64,000 nucleotides of DNA from Caecitellus pseudoparvulus. Lineage: Eukaryota > Bigyra: Bicosoecida. The DNA lies in assembly GCA_965644315.1 (NCBI GenBank), contig CBFFRQ010000077.1, positions 1-64,000 on the forward strand, given 5' to 3'. The position numbers and the translations under genes are program-made. The notes under the pieces were generated by a model. It saw nothing but the letters and a program-made list of their open reading frames with translations, made no database searches and had not been told where the DNA came from. This document shows, piece by piece, positions 20,214 through 31,268 of the stretch; the first letter of the stretch is position 1, and the number at the start of each line of letters is the position of its first letter.

Positions 20214-21764
20214 ATGCCACGTGACACGTTGAGCTCGACGGAGCAGCCAAGCACTGCTGCCAACTCGTGCAGCGCAATCGCCAAGCTGCTGACGTCAGAC
20301 CTGCCGCTGGCGTGCTTCGCAATCCTGGTCATCCTCTCCACCATCTCCATCTGCCAATGGGACTCTGCAGCCGTGCCGGCGCTCCTCATCATCCAGCTCG
20401 CTGGCGCAAGCGTGCTTTACTGGGGTCACTTTCGCCACCGCCACGCCTTGACCTGGATGGATGCCCCTGCAGTGTCCCTGGTGCACTCGCAGGTCCTGCG
20501 GCACTTTGCCTTTGGCGCCCTGGTCGTCACCTTCCTCAGCTCCATCACAGAGGGCGCGCTCCTGGTGGCGTGGCTGGTGGGCCTCACCTTCCTCACAGGC
20601 CAGCCGCAGGCCGACCCCTCCGCCGTGCTCACCGCCGACACGCCCTCCGCGGCGCAGCCCATCTCTGCCTCCCTCATCGCCTCCCTCGCCTTCCTCGCCT
20701 TTGTCGTGGCGGGGGGCGTGGAGGAGGCAGGCAAGGCTTGGGCGGTGCGCTGCCACTGCCGGCGCGCGTGCAGCAGGTCGCAGGCGCCGACCGAGGGGCA
20801 GCAGGGCGCCACAGCTCCACAGCGAGGAGCAGGCCAGAGCCCACGGGGACCAGGTGCCCCGCCACCCCCCTCGCGCCCACTGCGGCCCCAGCCCATCGCT
20901 CAGCGCCTGCCAACGGACTGTGCCGTGCTGCAGCCACGACCACACGTGCCACGCGTCACAGTGGCCCTGTTCATCGCAGTGGCGGCGGGCTTCAGCACCG
21001 CCGAGAACATGGCGTACGTGTTCGGAGACCGCATCGCTCAGGCATCCTCAGACGCCCCTTCCAGCTCCACCGCCCTCTGGAGGGCACCCCACATGGCACC
21101 CTCTCCCCTGACCAACGGCCTGTGGCGCCACCTGCAGGCACCGCAGACGCCCACAGCAGCCTCCGCCGCCCCGCCGCCCCCCACAGCCAGCTGGGGCGAC
21201 AGGTGTCTGGGCATGGTGCTGTTCGCAGGCTCCCGCGCACTCCTCTCCCTGCCCCTGCACGTCATGTGTGCCATGCTATCGGCTTTTGCATTCCTGGAGG
21301 TGGACGTGGCAGTGGACGCACTGACGCTGGCTGGACAGGACACGGCGGCATTCAGCGGACCCTGGCCCTGGCTGCGCCGCATGTGGCCCGCCATCGCCCT
21401 ACACGGCACCTTTGACTTCCTGCTCATGGTGGGGGCGGCGGTCATGCCGGGGCGGGTGGGGGAGCTGACCAGCCTGCTCGTCAGCCTCGCCATTGCATGC
21501 GTCATGGTGGTGCTGGGCATCGCGCTCATTCGGTGGCGCTGGCGCAGTGTCAAGGCCATCGTGCAGGGCTTTGAACAGGCTGTGCCGGCCAGCGCAGGCA
21601 GCGCAGGGCAGGGCGAGTACGCGTCCTTGCTCACGGCAGCGGCGACAGCAGATGCAGCTGAAGAGGAAGACGATGCAGAGGCCTCGCCGACCGTGGACAT
21701 TGAGCTGGCGGGGCAGCATGGCGGCCTGCCGCGGGGCGAACCGCCAGCGTCGCCGCCATCGTGA
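20214..21764 (+). CDS. PrsW-family intramembrane protease-like protein
   Basis: Multi-pass membrane protein with the three PrsW/M82 signatures in order. These are a glutamate pair at the end of a helix (GVEEAGKAW), the AAGFSTAENMAYVF segment, and a histidine/aspartate helix (IALHGTFDFLLM). At least seven hydrophobic segments are present, starting with LPLACFAILVILST. In bacteria PrsW cleaves anti-sigma factors; eukaryotic homologues are poorly characterised. The start is ambiguous. The frame is open back to an ATG at 19878, but that ATG is only 11 bases from the divergent SPX gene start, so the ATG at 20214 is preferred. A proline-rich stretch at 20745-20933 (189 bases, stop-free, GTGCG...CTGCAG) interrupts the conserved region and is probably an intron; spliced, the protein is about 453 residues. 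Confidence 0.7.
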   Translation: MPRDTLSSTEQPSTAANSCSAIAKLLTSDLPLACFAILVILSTISICQWDSAAVPALLIIQLAGASVLYWGHFRHRHALTWMDAPAVSLVHSQVLRHFAFGALVVTFLSSITEGALLVAWLVGLTFLTGQPQADPSAVLTADTPSAAQPISASLIASLAFLAFVVAGGVEEAGKAWAVRCHCRRACSRSQAPTEGQQGATAPQRGAGQSPRGPGAPPPPSRPLRPQPIAQRLPTDCAVLQPRPHVPRVTVALFIAVAAGFSTAENMAYVFGDRIAQASSDAPSSSTALWRAPHMAPSPLTNGLWRHLQAPQTPTAASAAPPPPTASWGDRCLGMVLFAGSRALLSLPLHVMCAMLSAFAFLEVDVAVDALTLAGQDTAAFSGPWPWLRRMWPAIALHGTFDFLLMVGAAVMPGRVGELTSLLVSLAIACVMVVLGIALIRWRWRSVKAIVQGFEQAVPASAGSAGQGEYASLLTAAATADAAEEEDDAEASPTVDIELAGQHGGLPRGEPPASPPS

Positions 21765-21805
21765 GTAGGCAGTGGTTCGCCCAGCCAGCCCCCCGTGCGC
21801 TCCTC

Positions 21806-23203
21806 TCACGCCACTGGGACCACAGCATGGCTGGCAGACACAAGCATGTTTTGCAGTGCCCCCAGGGACCCTGCACGCGCTGGGCCAAAGGCACGGAAGA
21901 GGAACAGCAGCAAGCCGATGTTCAGAGCGTGCAGCAGCAGCGTCGACGCCCACTGGCTGTACCACTCGAGCAGGGCGAGGGAGAGGATCAAATTCAACGT
22001 GGGCAGCATCAAGTAGGCGAGAAAAAACAGACGGCACACCTGCAGCGCCTTCATCGTGCCGTATGCGCTGCGGGTCGTGCGGAGCAGGGTGGAGGAGACG
22101 ATCTCCACCCGCAGCGCATTCACAGTCCAATTCACGATGATGATGATGCACAGCACCGCCAGGCTGAACAGGACAAACTCAGTCAAGGTCAGCGTCTCGC
22201 ACCCTGTCGCTCCCAGGAACACAGGCTCGCCGTCCTCCTCGCACAGTGTGCTGGCAACCCCCGCCGCTGTGTACGTACACAGCAAGCACAGCATGCCGCC
22301 CGCCGTGCGGCGGTGCAGGGCGCGAAACGTGGAGCCCAGCCCCGCTGCAACCCAGACATTCGTCACGATGAACACAATGTTCGCCAACACACCCATCAGC
22401 CCAGCGGCCACCTCCCAGCCGCGCAGCTGTGGCGACTGCGTACTAGCTGCGTTCCACCGCCCCACCGACACGAGCCAGTTCAGCCCCAGGGCAATCATCC
22501 ACACGCCCAGCAAGCCGTGAATGGGGGTGAGACGAGACGTTGGGAAGCGGGTCAGGTACGCTGCCCAGCCCACGACCAGGGCGGCCAGAGTCACACTGGA
22601 TGCGGCAAAGAGCAAGGGCAGGTTGCCCTGGTTCACGCTCAGGTGCTGCTGCCCTGGGGCCGCGAAGCGCAAGGCAGCGTCATCTGGAGGGATGAATCCG
22701 TGCACAACGTCGCGAGGGTTCGTAAGCGACACGTCCACTCGCACCGTTCGCGAGAAGCCAGCGTCACACTGCACCATCACGACGCTGACTGGGCCACCTG
22801 ACTGCAGAGTCACCACACTTGGGTCATGGCCTGCCATGATGTCAATGTGACCAAAGGTGCCATTCAGAACCGTGGTGGCATTCTGCTTGACCAATGGCAG
22901 CGCGACTTTGGCCTGGGCGGGGTACGCGCACAGGTGTAGCCCAGCGGCAGAGCCATACGCAAGTACCAGTCGGGCTGGCACGCCAGCCAGCACAGAGGCC
23001 TCCTCGATGAGGAAGACGACGTCCGCGTCAACGTCAGCATTCACACGGAATTGTGCACCCGGGACAGTCCCGAAGCCGGAGATGATGGTGGCGAAAGGCG
23101 CTGACTGGGACAGCTCCACCTCGCCGGCAAAGCGAATTCCGCAGGTGGTCGTCACAGCGGCAGCTGCCACGCATGCGGCCAGCCAAGCCCGCAATGGTGC
23201 CAT
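21806..23203 (-). CDS. GOST/GPR107-type seven-transmembrane protein
   Basis: 465 residues from the ATG at 23203. A signal peptide (MAPLRAWLAACVAAAAV) leads into a beta-rich luminal domain of about 190 residues containing NGTF-type glycosylation sites. Seven hydrophobic helices follow, from about residue 205 (LPLLFAASSVTLAALVVGWAAY) to about 440. This is the Lung_7-TM_R/GOST layout of GPR107, GPR108, TMEM87 and plant CAND proteins, which act in the Golgi and trans-Golgi network or as putative receptors. Within the family the sequence does not clearly favour one subgroup. The gene is convergent with the PrsW-like gene; the two stop codons are only 41 bases apart. Confidence 0.78.
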   Translation of the reverse strand: MAPLRAWLAACVAAAAVTTTCGIRFAGEVELSQSAPFATIISGFGTVPGAQFRVNADVDADVVFLIEEASVLAGVPARLVLAYGSAAGLHLCAYPAQAKVALPLVKQNATTVLNGTFGHIDIMAGHDPSVVTLQSGGPVSVVMVQCDAGFSRTVRVDVSLTNPRDVVHGFIPPDDAALRFAAPGQQHLSVNQGNLPLLFAASSVTLAALVVGWAAYLTRFPTSRLTPIHGLLGVWMIALGLNWLVSVGRWNAASTQSPQLRGWEVAAGLMGVLANIVFIVTNVWVAAGLGSTFRALHRRTAGGMLCLLCTYTAAGVASTLCEEDGEPVFLGATGCETLTLTEFVLFSLAVLCIIIIVNWTVNALRVEIVSSTLLRTTRSAYGTMKALQVCRLFFLAYLMLPTLNLILSLALLEWYSQWASTLLLHALNIGLLLFLFRAFGPARAGSLGALQNMLVSASHAVVPVA

Positions 23204-23535
23204 GCACCGAAGATTCACTGACAGTAGATGTCAGATAGGGAGGCCCCCACCACTCTGGCCCGGCCAGGCAGTCTGGTTGCCGTCTGGCGAGTGCAAGTGC
23301 CAGCGCCTGGCGTTGCTGTTGCGTGCCGCAGAGCGCCGCCTGCCACACTGGCATGCGCCACGCGCAGAGCACCAGGGCATGTGGCTGCAATGTACATTGT
23401 AAACTCTGGGACGTTTGCAGCATTTTACACAGGGTGCATCCCTGGATAAGCCGCGGCAGGCAAGGGGGGCCCTGGGCTCACACAAGCCTGCCACAGGTCA
23501 CCCTGTGCCGTGCAGCGCAGACACAACGCTCGCGC
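23204..23535. other. Intergenic region
   Basis: 332 bases between the GOST-like start and the telomerase stop, both minus-strand. It is presumed to be the GOST promoter plus the telomerase 3' end. No RNA gene was recognised. Confidence 0.35.
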
Positions 23536-24116
23536 TCAAAACGAGACCCCAGTGAGCACCGACTGAGCAGCTTGCAGTCCTGCGGCGAGGGACTGAGCGG
23601 ACACGCCTCCGTCCTTGCACGCTGCAGAGAGGCGTTTCAGCGAATCCACTCCAGACAACGCACGGGCCACTGGCTGCAGCAGAGACTGCTGTCGCTGGGC
23701 CACTGTGCGCAGGGCGCACATGGAAATATGCTCTACTTGAGCTCGTGTCAGCTGCACGTGTGCCCCTAGTGCCGCCATGCGTGACTGGTTCGCTGCCATG
23801 CCAATGTGGCGCCAGCACTGCTGGGCGTGGTCGTGCGCTGACGGATCAGCGAGGAGCGGTGTAGCGGGGGTGGAGGTGCCATCTGGAGTCACAATCTGCC
23901 CTGGCATACCGCCTAGCAGTAGGCCACTCGGTGTTTGCGTGGAGGGGGTGCTCCCTGACAGAGAGGGGGCAGCACGGCTGGTGCGGGGAGCTCCGCCACC
24001 CACCCGAGCAAGCAGGATGCTCAGCACATGCCTGCTGACAGACCGAGCGCACTGCACCAGCACCCGCGTCATGGGATGCATAGTCGTACTCCTTGGGTGT
24101 GGAACCCCGGTAGCCT

Positions 24117-24148
<32 letters not shown>

Positions 24149-27100
24149 TGGGACTTCAGCGTTGGCTGTGCCTTCATCCCAGCCACCAGCTTGCACCACG
24201 CCACTTGCAAGATGGTGCTGAGGTTGCACACGACACCAGCTGGGCTGTTGAAGCAGCCATCAAACAACAACGGATGTAGGCGTGGGCGGGCATACGCGAT
24301 GATTTGGCGGGTCAAGGCCTGCTCCATGCTGCGCCCAGCGGGCTGAGTGGCTGCTTCTTGCATGTGGCACGTCACTGGCACCATGCAGCGTTGGTTCCGG
24401 GCGCCACGCAGACGCTCGACGTCCAAGGACACATCACCACTGGCAAGGTCAAACACCAGTCCACACCAGGCAATGGTCGCCTTGCAGGGGCTGGCGCTGG
24501 CGTCCAGTGTGGGAGGTCGCAGTTGCGTTTTCGCAGGGTTTACCTTCACGGCGTACTTGGTGCTGGGGACGCCTTTCGGGTCATGCATGAGGTCTTCGAA
24601 GGCCTTCGCCACTGATCGCTCAGACGTCAACAGGATGGTGTCGTCCGTCAGGCGCATGAGGGCGGAGGCGTGGGCTTGGTGCTGCGGCATGCTGGACAGC
24701 AAGCACGGCACTGACGCCTCGCACTCCAGCGCGCCCATGTAAAAGTTACACAGACCCGTGGACAGAACCGAGCCCTGTGGGATCCCTTCCTGCTGCACGA
24801 AAGACTTGGCGATGCCGCCATCCCCTGGAACGCAGCGCTGCGCGAGCACGATGTGTCCACGCAAGTGCCCGGCCAGCTGTGCGGCCGCCAGGGCGGCAGG
24901 CAGGCGTGTCGCACGCACATGGTCAATGAAAAGGGAGTTCCTGCGCCCCATGGCTGCAGTGTCCACGACTTCGTCAAAGGGCGTGGAGCCAGTTGTGGGC
25001 GGCTGGCGCGCTTGCCGTGATGCAACGACTGCCCGGTGGTACCGTGTGCGCAGCGCCGGAGTGGATGAGGACGGCTGCACGCCCTGCTGTCGCCGCTTCA
25101 CGGAAACGCATGAGAATTTCTGAACCCGAAATGTGTGTTGCAGGGTCATACGGGGCGCGGTGCTCCCAGCTTCGTGCAGAAGCGGCAGGATGCACTGCAG
25201 CAGCTGGCTGGAGCTGATGCGGTCGAAACACCGCTCGGCGTCAATGCTGACAGCAAACAGGGGCCGGTGCGCGAGCCCCAGTTGCCGCCGCATACGCTGC
25301 AGCAGCGACCAAGTGACGTGGATGCCATCCAGCCCATGCACAGCAGCACCCACCGAGTGAGGGAATGCCCGTCTGATGGTGCTCAGCACCTCGTGCAGCG
25401 CACTTAGCTTGCTGTTGATGCTGCCCGATGACAGGGCGTGCTTGTAAGCACTGCCTTCTTTGCCTGCCAACGCAGACAGTAGCGCAGGGGGCACCATCGT
25501 GCGGGGAAGGCACAGGGCACCAGCCGTCTCAGTAGCAGGGGGCAGGCTAGCAAGGTGCTGCAGCGTGTCGCGCACCGCTTGTTGCGCTCTTGCGCTTGGC
25601 TTCACGGTGGCAAGGTTCATGATGGGCCGCATGCCAGCGGCCTTGGGGTGCAAACGTACCCATGCATGGCCGAGGGGTGTCAGGGGCAGGGGACTGGCGT
25701 GCGCCAGGGGGCGAAGCTTCAAGGCTTTGCGCACGCTACCCATGGCGTGCCGTTGCAGGGCCAGCCACACGGGCTTGCGAATGAACATGGGGGCGAGCTT
25801 GGTGGTGTCAGAGTCAGTGATGTAGAAACACTGCGCGAGCAGTGGCATGATAATGTCTTCAAGCAGCCACACAAGGAAGCACGTGATGGCCACCCGCGCG
25901 TTTTCGGCGGCGGCCGGGTCGCTGGCCCTGACCTTCGACGCTCCCTGCCTCGGCCACGCCCACTGGAACAGCCGGGTGGGCACGCCATGCATCAGCCACG
26001 TGTCTACACGAAGCGTATCCTTTCGTGTGGCAGACAGCAGCGCCTTGACCTTGCGCAGAATGCAGCGAGTGCCGGGCGTCCCGCCGCGCAACTCTGCTGG
26101 AAGCAAACGCAGAAGGAAACCCCGGCAAAACCCCATCACTTGCTGCAAGTTGCAAGCACAGGCAGATGTGACACACCGACCTTGGTCGTCCACTGGTAGT
26201 GTGTCTGTAGGGGTTTGCTTCGAGACCGGCGTGCGTTGTGCTCTCTCCCTTCGACTGCGCTTGGCACCTCCCACCGGCTTGCGAGCGAGAGCAGCCAGCG
26301 CAGCAATATCGGATGCGGCACTGCCAAGACACACTGGAAGCCCAGGAACACTGCTGGTGCCAGTTTGCTCTTCCACCGTGGGTGACTGTGGAGCGTTCAG
26401 CTGCACTGCATCCAGTCGTGGCCGCTTGGTGCCCGATGGCTTGGAATCGCTGGCCGGCTCCCCGCTGCGTCGCCGTTTCGTGCTTGGGCGTGGTGGAGGG
26501 AGGGAAGGTGTTGGGAGTGGGGGGAGGGCACATGCCCTGGACTTGTGGGTGCTGAGCCACGGCGGCAGTGGGCACCATTGCCTCAAGAGTTGCGCAGCAG
26601 GCAAGGCGGCATGCCGCTCGACGACGCCCGAGAATCCCCGCCACAAATGGGCTTTGCGACACCACGCCGCGGCACAATCAGCCCCAGCCCGCCGCATCAC
26701 ACGCTGCATGAGGGCCTTCGCCGCCGCCTCACTTGGAGGCGGAGCTTGCGTCAAGCAACACGGCAGGACTGTGTCATCGGGAGGAGAGTGTGAAGCCTGC
26801 GCGTCACCTCCCCAAGCGACAGCTTTCAGGTGCCGCCAAGAAGTCCACGCAGGAGCACCGCGGAGCTGCATGTCTCGCAGCATATCCATGACAGGTGCAG
26901 GGGTGGGTTCCTGCAGGTGACCTGCTGCCAGCGCGCGGAGGTGGTGCTGTTGGGGCAGTCCAGCGACCGGGGCAAAGGACACCCGGTAGTACATGCGGGG
27001 AAGAGGCAAACAGTGCCGTCTCAAGCGCTGTACAGGTGAGAGATCGTCAACTGCCGTGGGAGGTCCGCCATAGGGGCGTGGCTGTGCTCCAGCGGACGTA

Positions 27101-27672
27101 AACGGCGTACCTGCAAGCTGCCACGCACAGCCGTTGGCAAGCCCTTTCCACAGCACGCACGTCGCAAGCATGCGCACCATGCGGCACGCGCCCACTTGGG
27201 CAAAGGCCCATACCCACTCCTGCCGGCACAGCGTATCGACGCCCGCATTTGGGAAGACACGGTGCAGTTGGGCCACGCTGGGGTCGGCGCTGGCATCTGC
27301 CCGAGTGCCCAGGCATAGGACGTTGGTGCCACCGCACCGGAGCTGGGCGGTGATGGCCGCCCGCACTGCAGCTGCCGGACCAGCCCCGTCCTGCCCTGCC
27401 ACTGCAGCTGCTGCAAGTTCCCGCTGCTTCACCCCAGCGGCAGGCCCAAGAGCCGGGTCATGCGCCACCCAGAAGTGTGACAGAGCCAGCCAGTGAGTGG
27501 CATCTGCTGGGTCAGCTGGACACCGCAGGTTCAGCCATCGTGTCACACGCATGACGCTGAGCGTCCCGCTTCTCGCTAGCTTGCGGAGGGCGGCAGGCAT
27601 GGCTGGGGCTGCGCGGGGCGCCTTGCTCGCAGCAGGCTGGTCAACCTCTGCACTTGGGCCATGCTGGTCCAT
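23536..27672 (-). CDS. TERT: Telomerase reverse transcriptase
   Basis: Intronless frame of 1378 residues from the ATG at 27672; it is the catalytic subunit that copies telomerase RNA onto chromosome ends. The TEN domain is at about 115-195 (NVLCLGTR, GCAWQLAGTPF). The RNA-binding domain is at about 505-660: GFCRGFLLRLLPAELRGG, RCILRKVKALL, and motif T (CFYITDSD ... FIRKPVWLAL). The reverse transcriptase has motif 1/2 (WVRLHPKAAGMRPIMNL, from about 671), motif A (FAVSIDAERCFDRI, Asp811), B' (GIPQGSVLSTGLCN), C (LMRLTDD, Asp1010-Asp1011), D (KVNPAKTQ) and the telomerase-specific motif E (IAWCGLVFDL). A thumb-like C-terminal extension follows. Motifs T and E and the TEN domain exclude a retrotransposon. 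A basic Ser/Pro-rich linker at about 390-490 and an Ala-rich C-terminal insertion make it longer than human TERT (1132). Confidence 0.95.
24117..24143. repeat. CTG/CAG trinucleotide microsatellite, nine units
   Basis: Nine uninterrupted CTG triplets lie in the telomerase gene's C-terminal extension. On the coding strand they are read as GCA/GCAG repeats giving a run of alanines just before EATG. Confidence 0.9.
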
Positions 27673-27971
27673 CGCAGCTGCAGCACCCACAACGACGGTG
27701 ACACTCTACTTTCAGGCCCTTAGCGCTGACACACAACCCAAACCCGTAGTGCCTTTCCGGCTGCGTGCCGTTGGGAAGACTGCGCCCAAATGCCCGCGCC
27801 CTGCAGCTCAAACAGACCTCGGCGCGGTCAATGCAATTTCCGCACTCGACCGCCTGCCTCGGGACTGCCTCTACGCACTTTGCCTGCAGCAGGTGTCGCG
27901 GAATGGCGCCAGTTCAATCAGACAGCTGCAATTTGCATTTCACACGCAGACGCACACGAGCTGACTCTGCT

Positions 27972-30900
27972 TCAGGGGTCTGCGTCCTCTTCCGAGGCCT
28001 TGGCCAGCAGCGCCCCGGCCGCCTCCAAGTCCACCGTCAAGCGGCGGCTGGAGGTTGTGTGCTGCAGCACCTCGATGATGTCGCCCTCTTGCACATCGTG
28101 CCAGGTCGTGCTGATGCCCATGCCGCACTCATCTCCCTTCGTCACGCGTTCCACCTTGTTCTGGAACGACTGCAGGCTGGCCATGGGCGGGCCGCTGTAC
28201 ACGACCTCCTCCCCTCGCAGCACGCGCACCTTGCCGGAGCGTGAAATGGCGCCCTCCAGGACAGTCCCGCCTGCGATGACTGACGGCGCCTTGCGGGCGC
28301 CAGTGCTGTGCAGCTTAATCACCGCCTCCACCCGCGCCCGCCCCATGACCCGCTCCTGCACGTCAGCCGGCAGGAACTGGCTCAAGTGCTCGGCAAGCTT
28401 GTCCACGAAGCCGTAAATCACGCGGTCGGCGATGATGGCGACGCCAGCCTTGTCAGCAGCCCTCTCCACCGCAGCCGGCACACGCACCCCGAACGCCAGC
28501 ACTGTCGCCTCCAAGTCCGCAGCTAGCGCCACGTCACCCTCCGTCACTTCGTGTGCCCGCCCGTCAACGACCTTCACCGCCACCTCATCATCCGGCATGA
28601 GGGCCAGGACAGTGTGCACTGCGTCCAGGGACCCAGCGCAGTCCACCCGCACCAGTGCTGGCACCTGCTTCACGCCGCGGGCCCCGCTGGACACCTCCAG
28701 CTGCCGGCCCTTGCCAAGCTCAGCTTCAATGGCAGCGGCACCACCGCCCGACTCCACCTCTGCGCGCAGCTCCACCTCCCAAGGCTGCTCCCGCAGGTGC
28801 AAGGGGATGTCCTCGCCCTTGTTCGTCAGGTACCGCCGACTGGCGTCACGTTTGGACAGCTGCTCGATGCGCTTCAGCTTCGCGCGGAGGGCCTCGGTGC
28901 GCTCAGACGCAGCAGCCGCAGCCTCTGCAGCAGCGGCGGCATCCTCCATGGCCCGCTTCACCTCTGCCTTCTTGCTGCGCCACTCCGCCACCTCCTTCGC
29001 TCGCGCAGGGGTTGGCTGGGCCAGGATGTGGTGCCCAGCACCAGGCGGCTCAGGCAGCCCCACCACCCGCACTGCCGAGCCAGGGCCCGAGGACTTCACA
29101 CGCTTGCCGGCCGTGTCCACCAGCGCCTTGATCCGGGCATGCTGGTGTCCGACAACTACCGCGTCCCCCACCTTCAGCGTGCCCCACTTCACCACGCAGT
29201 CGGCCACAGCGCCCAGGCCACGCACAGTGGATGCCTCGAGCACCAGTGCCTCACCCGGCGCAGCATCGGGTGCCCGCAGCTCCATCACCTCCGCCTGCAG
29301 TGCCAGCACCTCCTTCAGCTCCTCCACACCCTCCCCCGTCATGCTGGACAGCGCCACCACCGGCGTGTCACCCCCCTGCTCCTCCACCTGCACGCCCGCC
29401 TCCAGCAGCTGTGCAGCGATGCGGTCCACGGCGGCAGTGGTGTTGGGGTGCAGGTCCACCTTGGTCACTGCCACCACCATGGGCACGCCTGCCTCCAGAC
29501 ACAGCTCCACAGACTCCAGCGTCTGCGGCTGCACACCGTCCTCCGCCGCCACGACAATCACCGCCACATCCGTCGCAGAGCTGCCTTGCGCTCGCATGGC
29601 CCCGAACAACGCATGGCCTGGCGTGTCGATGAACGTGACGGTGCCCACTGCGCCTGAGTACGTGCTGTCAGCCTTGCGCAGGGTGGCAGTGGCCGCTTTC
29701 TTCTTCTTTTTCGTCTTCTTGCCGGAGGTAGGCGTCGTGCGCTGCTCCCGACCCGCCAGCGGCACTGATGCCGTGTGCAGGGAGACGGTGAATGCGGAGA
29801 TGCCCTGCGTGATGCCGCCTGCCTCGCCGTCGGCCACAGTCGTGCCGCCGCGCAGACAGTCTAGCAGCGATGTCTTGCCGTGGTCCACATGCCCCATAAC
29901 TGTGACGACGGGGGGGCGCAGACCCCACCCAGCCGCCTCTGCTTCTTCAGTGGAGGGAGGGGGGGTGGGACGGGGGTCTGCAAAGTCTGTGCGTTCCACG
30001 CCCAGGCCCATCTCCTGCACCACGATTTCGGCGATGTCAGTGTCCAGCACCGTGTCCTTGCCACACGCCTCCCCCATAGCCTTCAGCTTGGCCAGCACCC
30101 ACGACACCTTCACACTCATGGACCGGGCGAGGGAGGTGGGTGTCTCCCCCTCGCCCACACGCACAGTGCGGAACTTCAAGCCCTGCTTCTTCAACCACTG
30201 GTCTGTCTCCCGCAGCAGCGTGCGCTGCAGCTCCTTCCGCGATGCCTTGGGCCCCAGTCGCCGCCGAACATCCTTCAGCGTCGGGCGCGCCCCCGACCGC
30301 ACCCCACGCCGCACACTGCCCTTCCCGCGCCGCGGAGCGTGCCGCTTACTGCTGCCCCCCTCCTCATCCAGGTCCACGGCAATGCTGCCTGCCACTGACG
30401 CCTGAGCAGCAGCCGCGCTGGCTTCGGCCCCAGCTCGGGCCACCCGCTGGGCGCGGTGCACTGCCTGCCGCATGCGGGCAGCGGCGTCTGCGCCACGGTT
30501 CTGGCCCCGGTGGCGGGGTTTGCCGCGCCCGGCGCCGCCGGTCAGCCACCCACCCCCATCCGTCGTCTCACCATCCCGCCTCAGGCCCCACGTAGCAGGG
30601 CTGCCGCTGGAGCGCTTGCCACGGCCGCGACCCGCCTTGCCCTTCGCAGCATCCTTGGCGGCTCGGATTTTGGCGAACTCCTCACGCAGCTTGCTGAAGC
30701 TGTCCCCCAGGTCAGGCGTGCTGGAGCCCAGGCTGCCGCCGCCGGCGACGCCGCCCGCTCCCGCCCCAGCTGCTGACAGCAAGGACCCCAGGCCACCGGG
30801 GCGCCCATGTCCACCCTGTGGCGGCGGAGTCCCGCCCGCAGCAACGCCTTTTAGTCCTTGTAGCAGGCTCAGGCTGTCAGCTGCGGAGGCGGGCGAAGGT

Positions 30901-31268
30901 GGCGCCGCGGCACCGCCCCTGCCCAAACCCCCGCCAAAGCCAGACCCTGCACGCTTGCCGCCGCCCTGCTTATCACCGCCTTTCTTGCCGCCACGCTTGC
31001 CCTTTCCGCTCGAAGCACTGGCAGTGGAACTGTGTACGGCACGGACCGGCTGGTACACACTGGCCTGTGGCAGCTGCGGCTCAGCCACGGTGCTGGGGAG
31101 TGCTCGTATCACGGTGGCCGCGGCAACCTGAGCAAGCCGGCGGGAAGTGAAAGTGTGCCGCGCAGTGCTCCGCAATACGCGGACATGACACACCTGTGGA
31201 CTGCATCCAAACAAATGTCGCCTTAAAATACTGCTCGACAGTCGCGTGCCGTGGAGAGCTGCAGCCAT
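27972..31268 (-). CDS. Mitochondrial translation initiation factor IF-2
   Basis: 1098 residues from the ATG at 31268. The first 50 residues are arginine/serine-rich without acidic residues, a mitochondrial presequence. A long Gly/Ala/Arg linker follows, then an IF2_N-like helical module (ETPTSLARSMSV ... IAEIVVQEMGL). The G domain has every motif: GHVDHGKT (about 458), GGITQGIS, DTPGH (about 551), TKVD and SSMTGEG. Between switch I and DTPGH is an extra lysine-rich stretch of about 50 residues (KKTKKKKKAATA) that bacterial IF-2 lacks. Domain II, an Ala/Glu coiled linker, and domains III and IV (VIYGFVDKLAEHL, CGMGI) complete the protein. IF-2 recruits initiator tRNA to the small ribosomal subunit. 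A plastid location is not excluded by the leader alone. It is divergent from the histidine kinase gene. Confidence 0.92.
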   Translation of the reverse strand: MAAALHGTRLSSSILRRHLFGCSPQVCHVRVLRSTARHTFTSRRLAQVAAATVIRALPSTVAEPQLPQASVYQPVRAVHSSTASASSGKGKRGGKKGGDKQGGGKRAGSGFGGGLGRGGAAAPPSPASAADSLSLLQGLKGVAAGGTPPPQGGHGRPGGLGSLLSAAGAGAGGVAGGGSLGSSTPDLGDSFSKLREEFAKIRAAKDAAKGKAGRGRGKRSSGSPATWGLRRDGETTDGGGWLTGGAGRGKPRHRGQNRGADAAARMRQAVHRAQRVARAGAEASAAAAQASVAGSIAVDLDEEGGSSKRHAPRRGKGSVRRGVRSGARPTLKDVRRRLGPKASRKELQRTLLRETDQWLKKQGLKFRTVRVGEGETPTSLARSMSVKVSWVLAKLKAMGEACGKDTVLDTDIAEIVVQEMGLGVERTDFADPRPTPPPSTEEAEAAGWGLRPPVVTVMGHVDHGKTSLLDCLRGGTTVADGEAGGITQGISAFTVSLHTASVPLAGREQRTTPTSGKKTKKKKKAATATLRKADSTYSGAVGTVTFIDTPGHALFGAMRAQGSSATDVAVIVVAAEDGVQPQTLESVELCLEAGVPMVVAVTKVDLHPNTTAAVDRIAAQLLEAGVQVEEQGGDTPVVALSSMTGEGVEELKEVLALQAEVMELRAPDAAPGEALVLEASTVRGLGAVADCVVKWGTLKVGDAVVVGHQHARIKALVDTAGKRVKSSGPGSAVRVVGLPEPPGAGHHILAQPTPARAKEVAEWRSKKAEVKRAMEDAAAAAEAAAAASERTEALRAKLKRIEQLSKRDASRRYLTNKGEDIPLHLREQPWEVELRAEVESGGGAAAIEAELGKGRQLEVSSGARGVKQVPALVRVDCAGSLDAVHTVLALMPDDEVAVKVVDGRAHEVTEGDVALAADLEATVLAFGVRVPAAVERAADKAGVAIIADRVIYGFVDKLAEHLSQFLPADVQERVMGRARVEAVIKLHSTGARKAPSVIAGGTVLEGAISRSGKVRVLRGEEVVYSGPPMASLQSFQNKVERVTKGDECGMGISTTWHDVQEGDIIEVLQHTTSSRRLTVDLEAAGALLAKASEEDADP

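Noticed and set aside
23536-27690. Retrotransposon reverse transcriptase
   Set aside because: TEN domain, motif T and motif E are telomerase-specific. No integrase, endonuclease, RNase H, terminal repeats or target duplications were seen.
28432-30405. 657-codon plus-strand frame opposite IF-2
   Set aside because: Same kind of antisense shadow; IF-2 on the other strand has every G motif.
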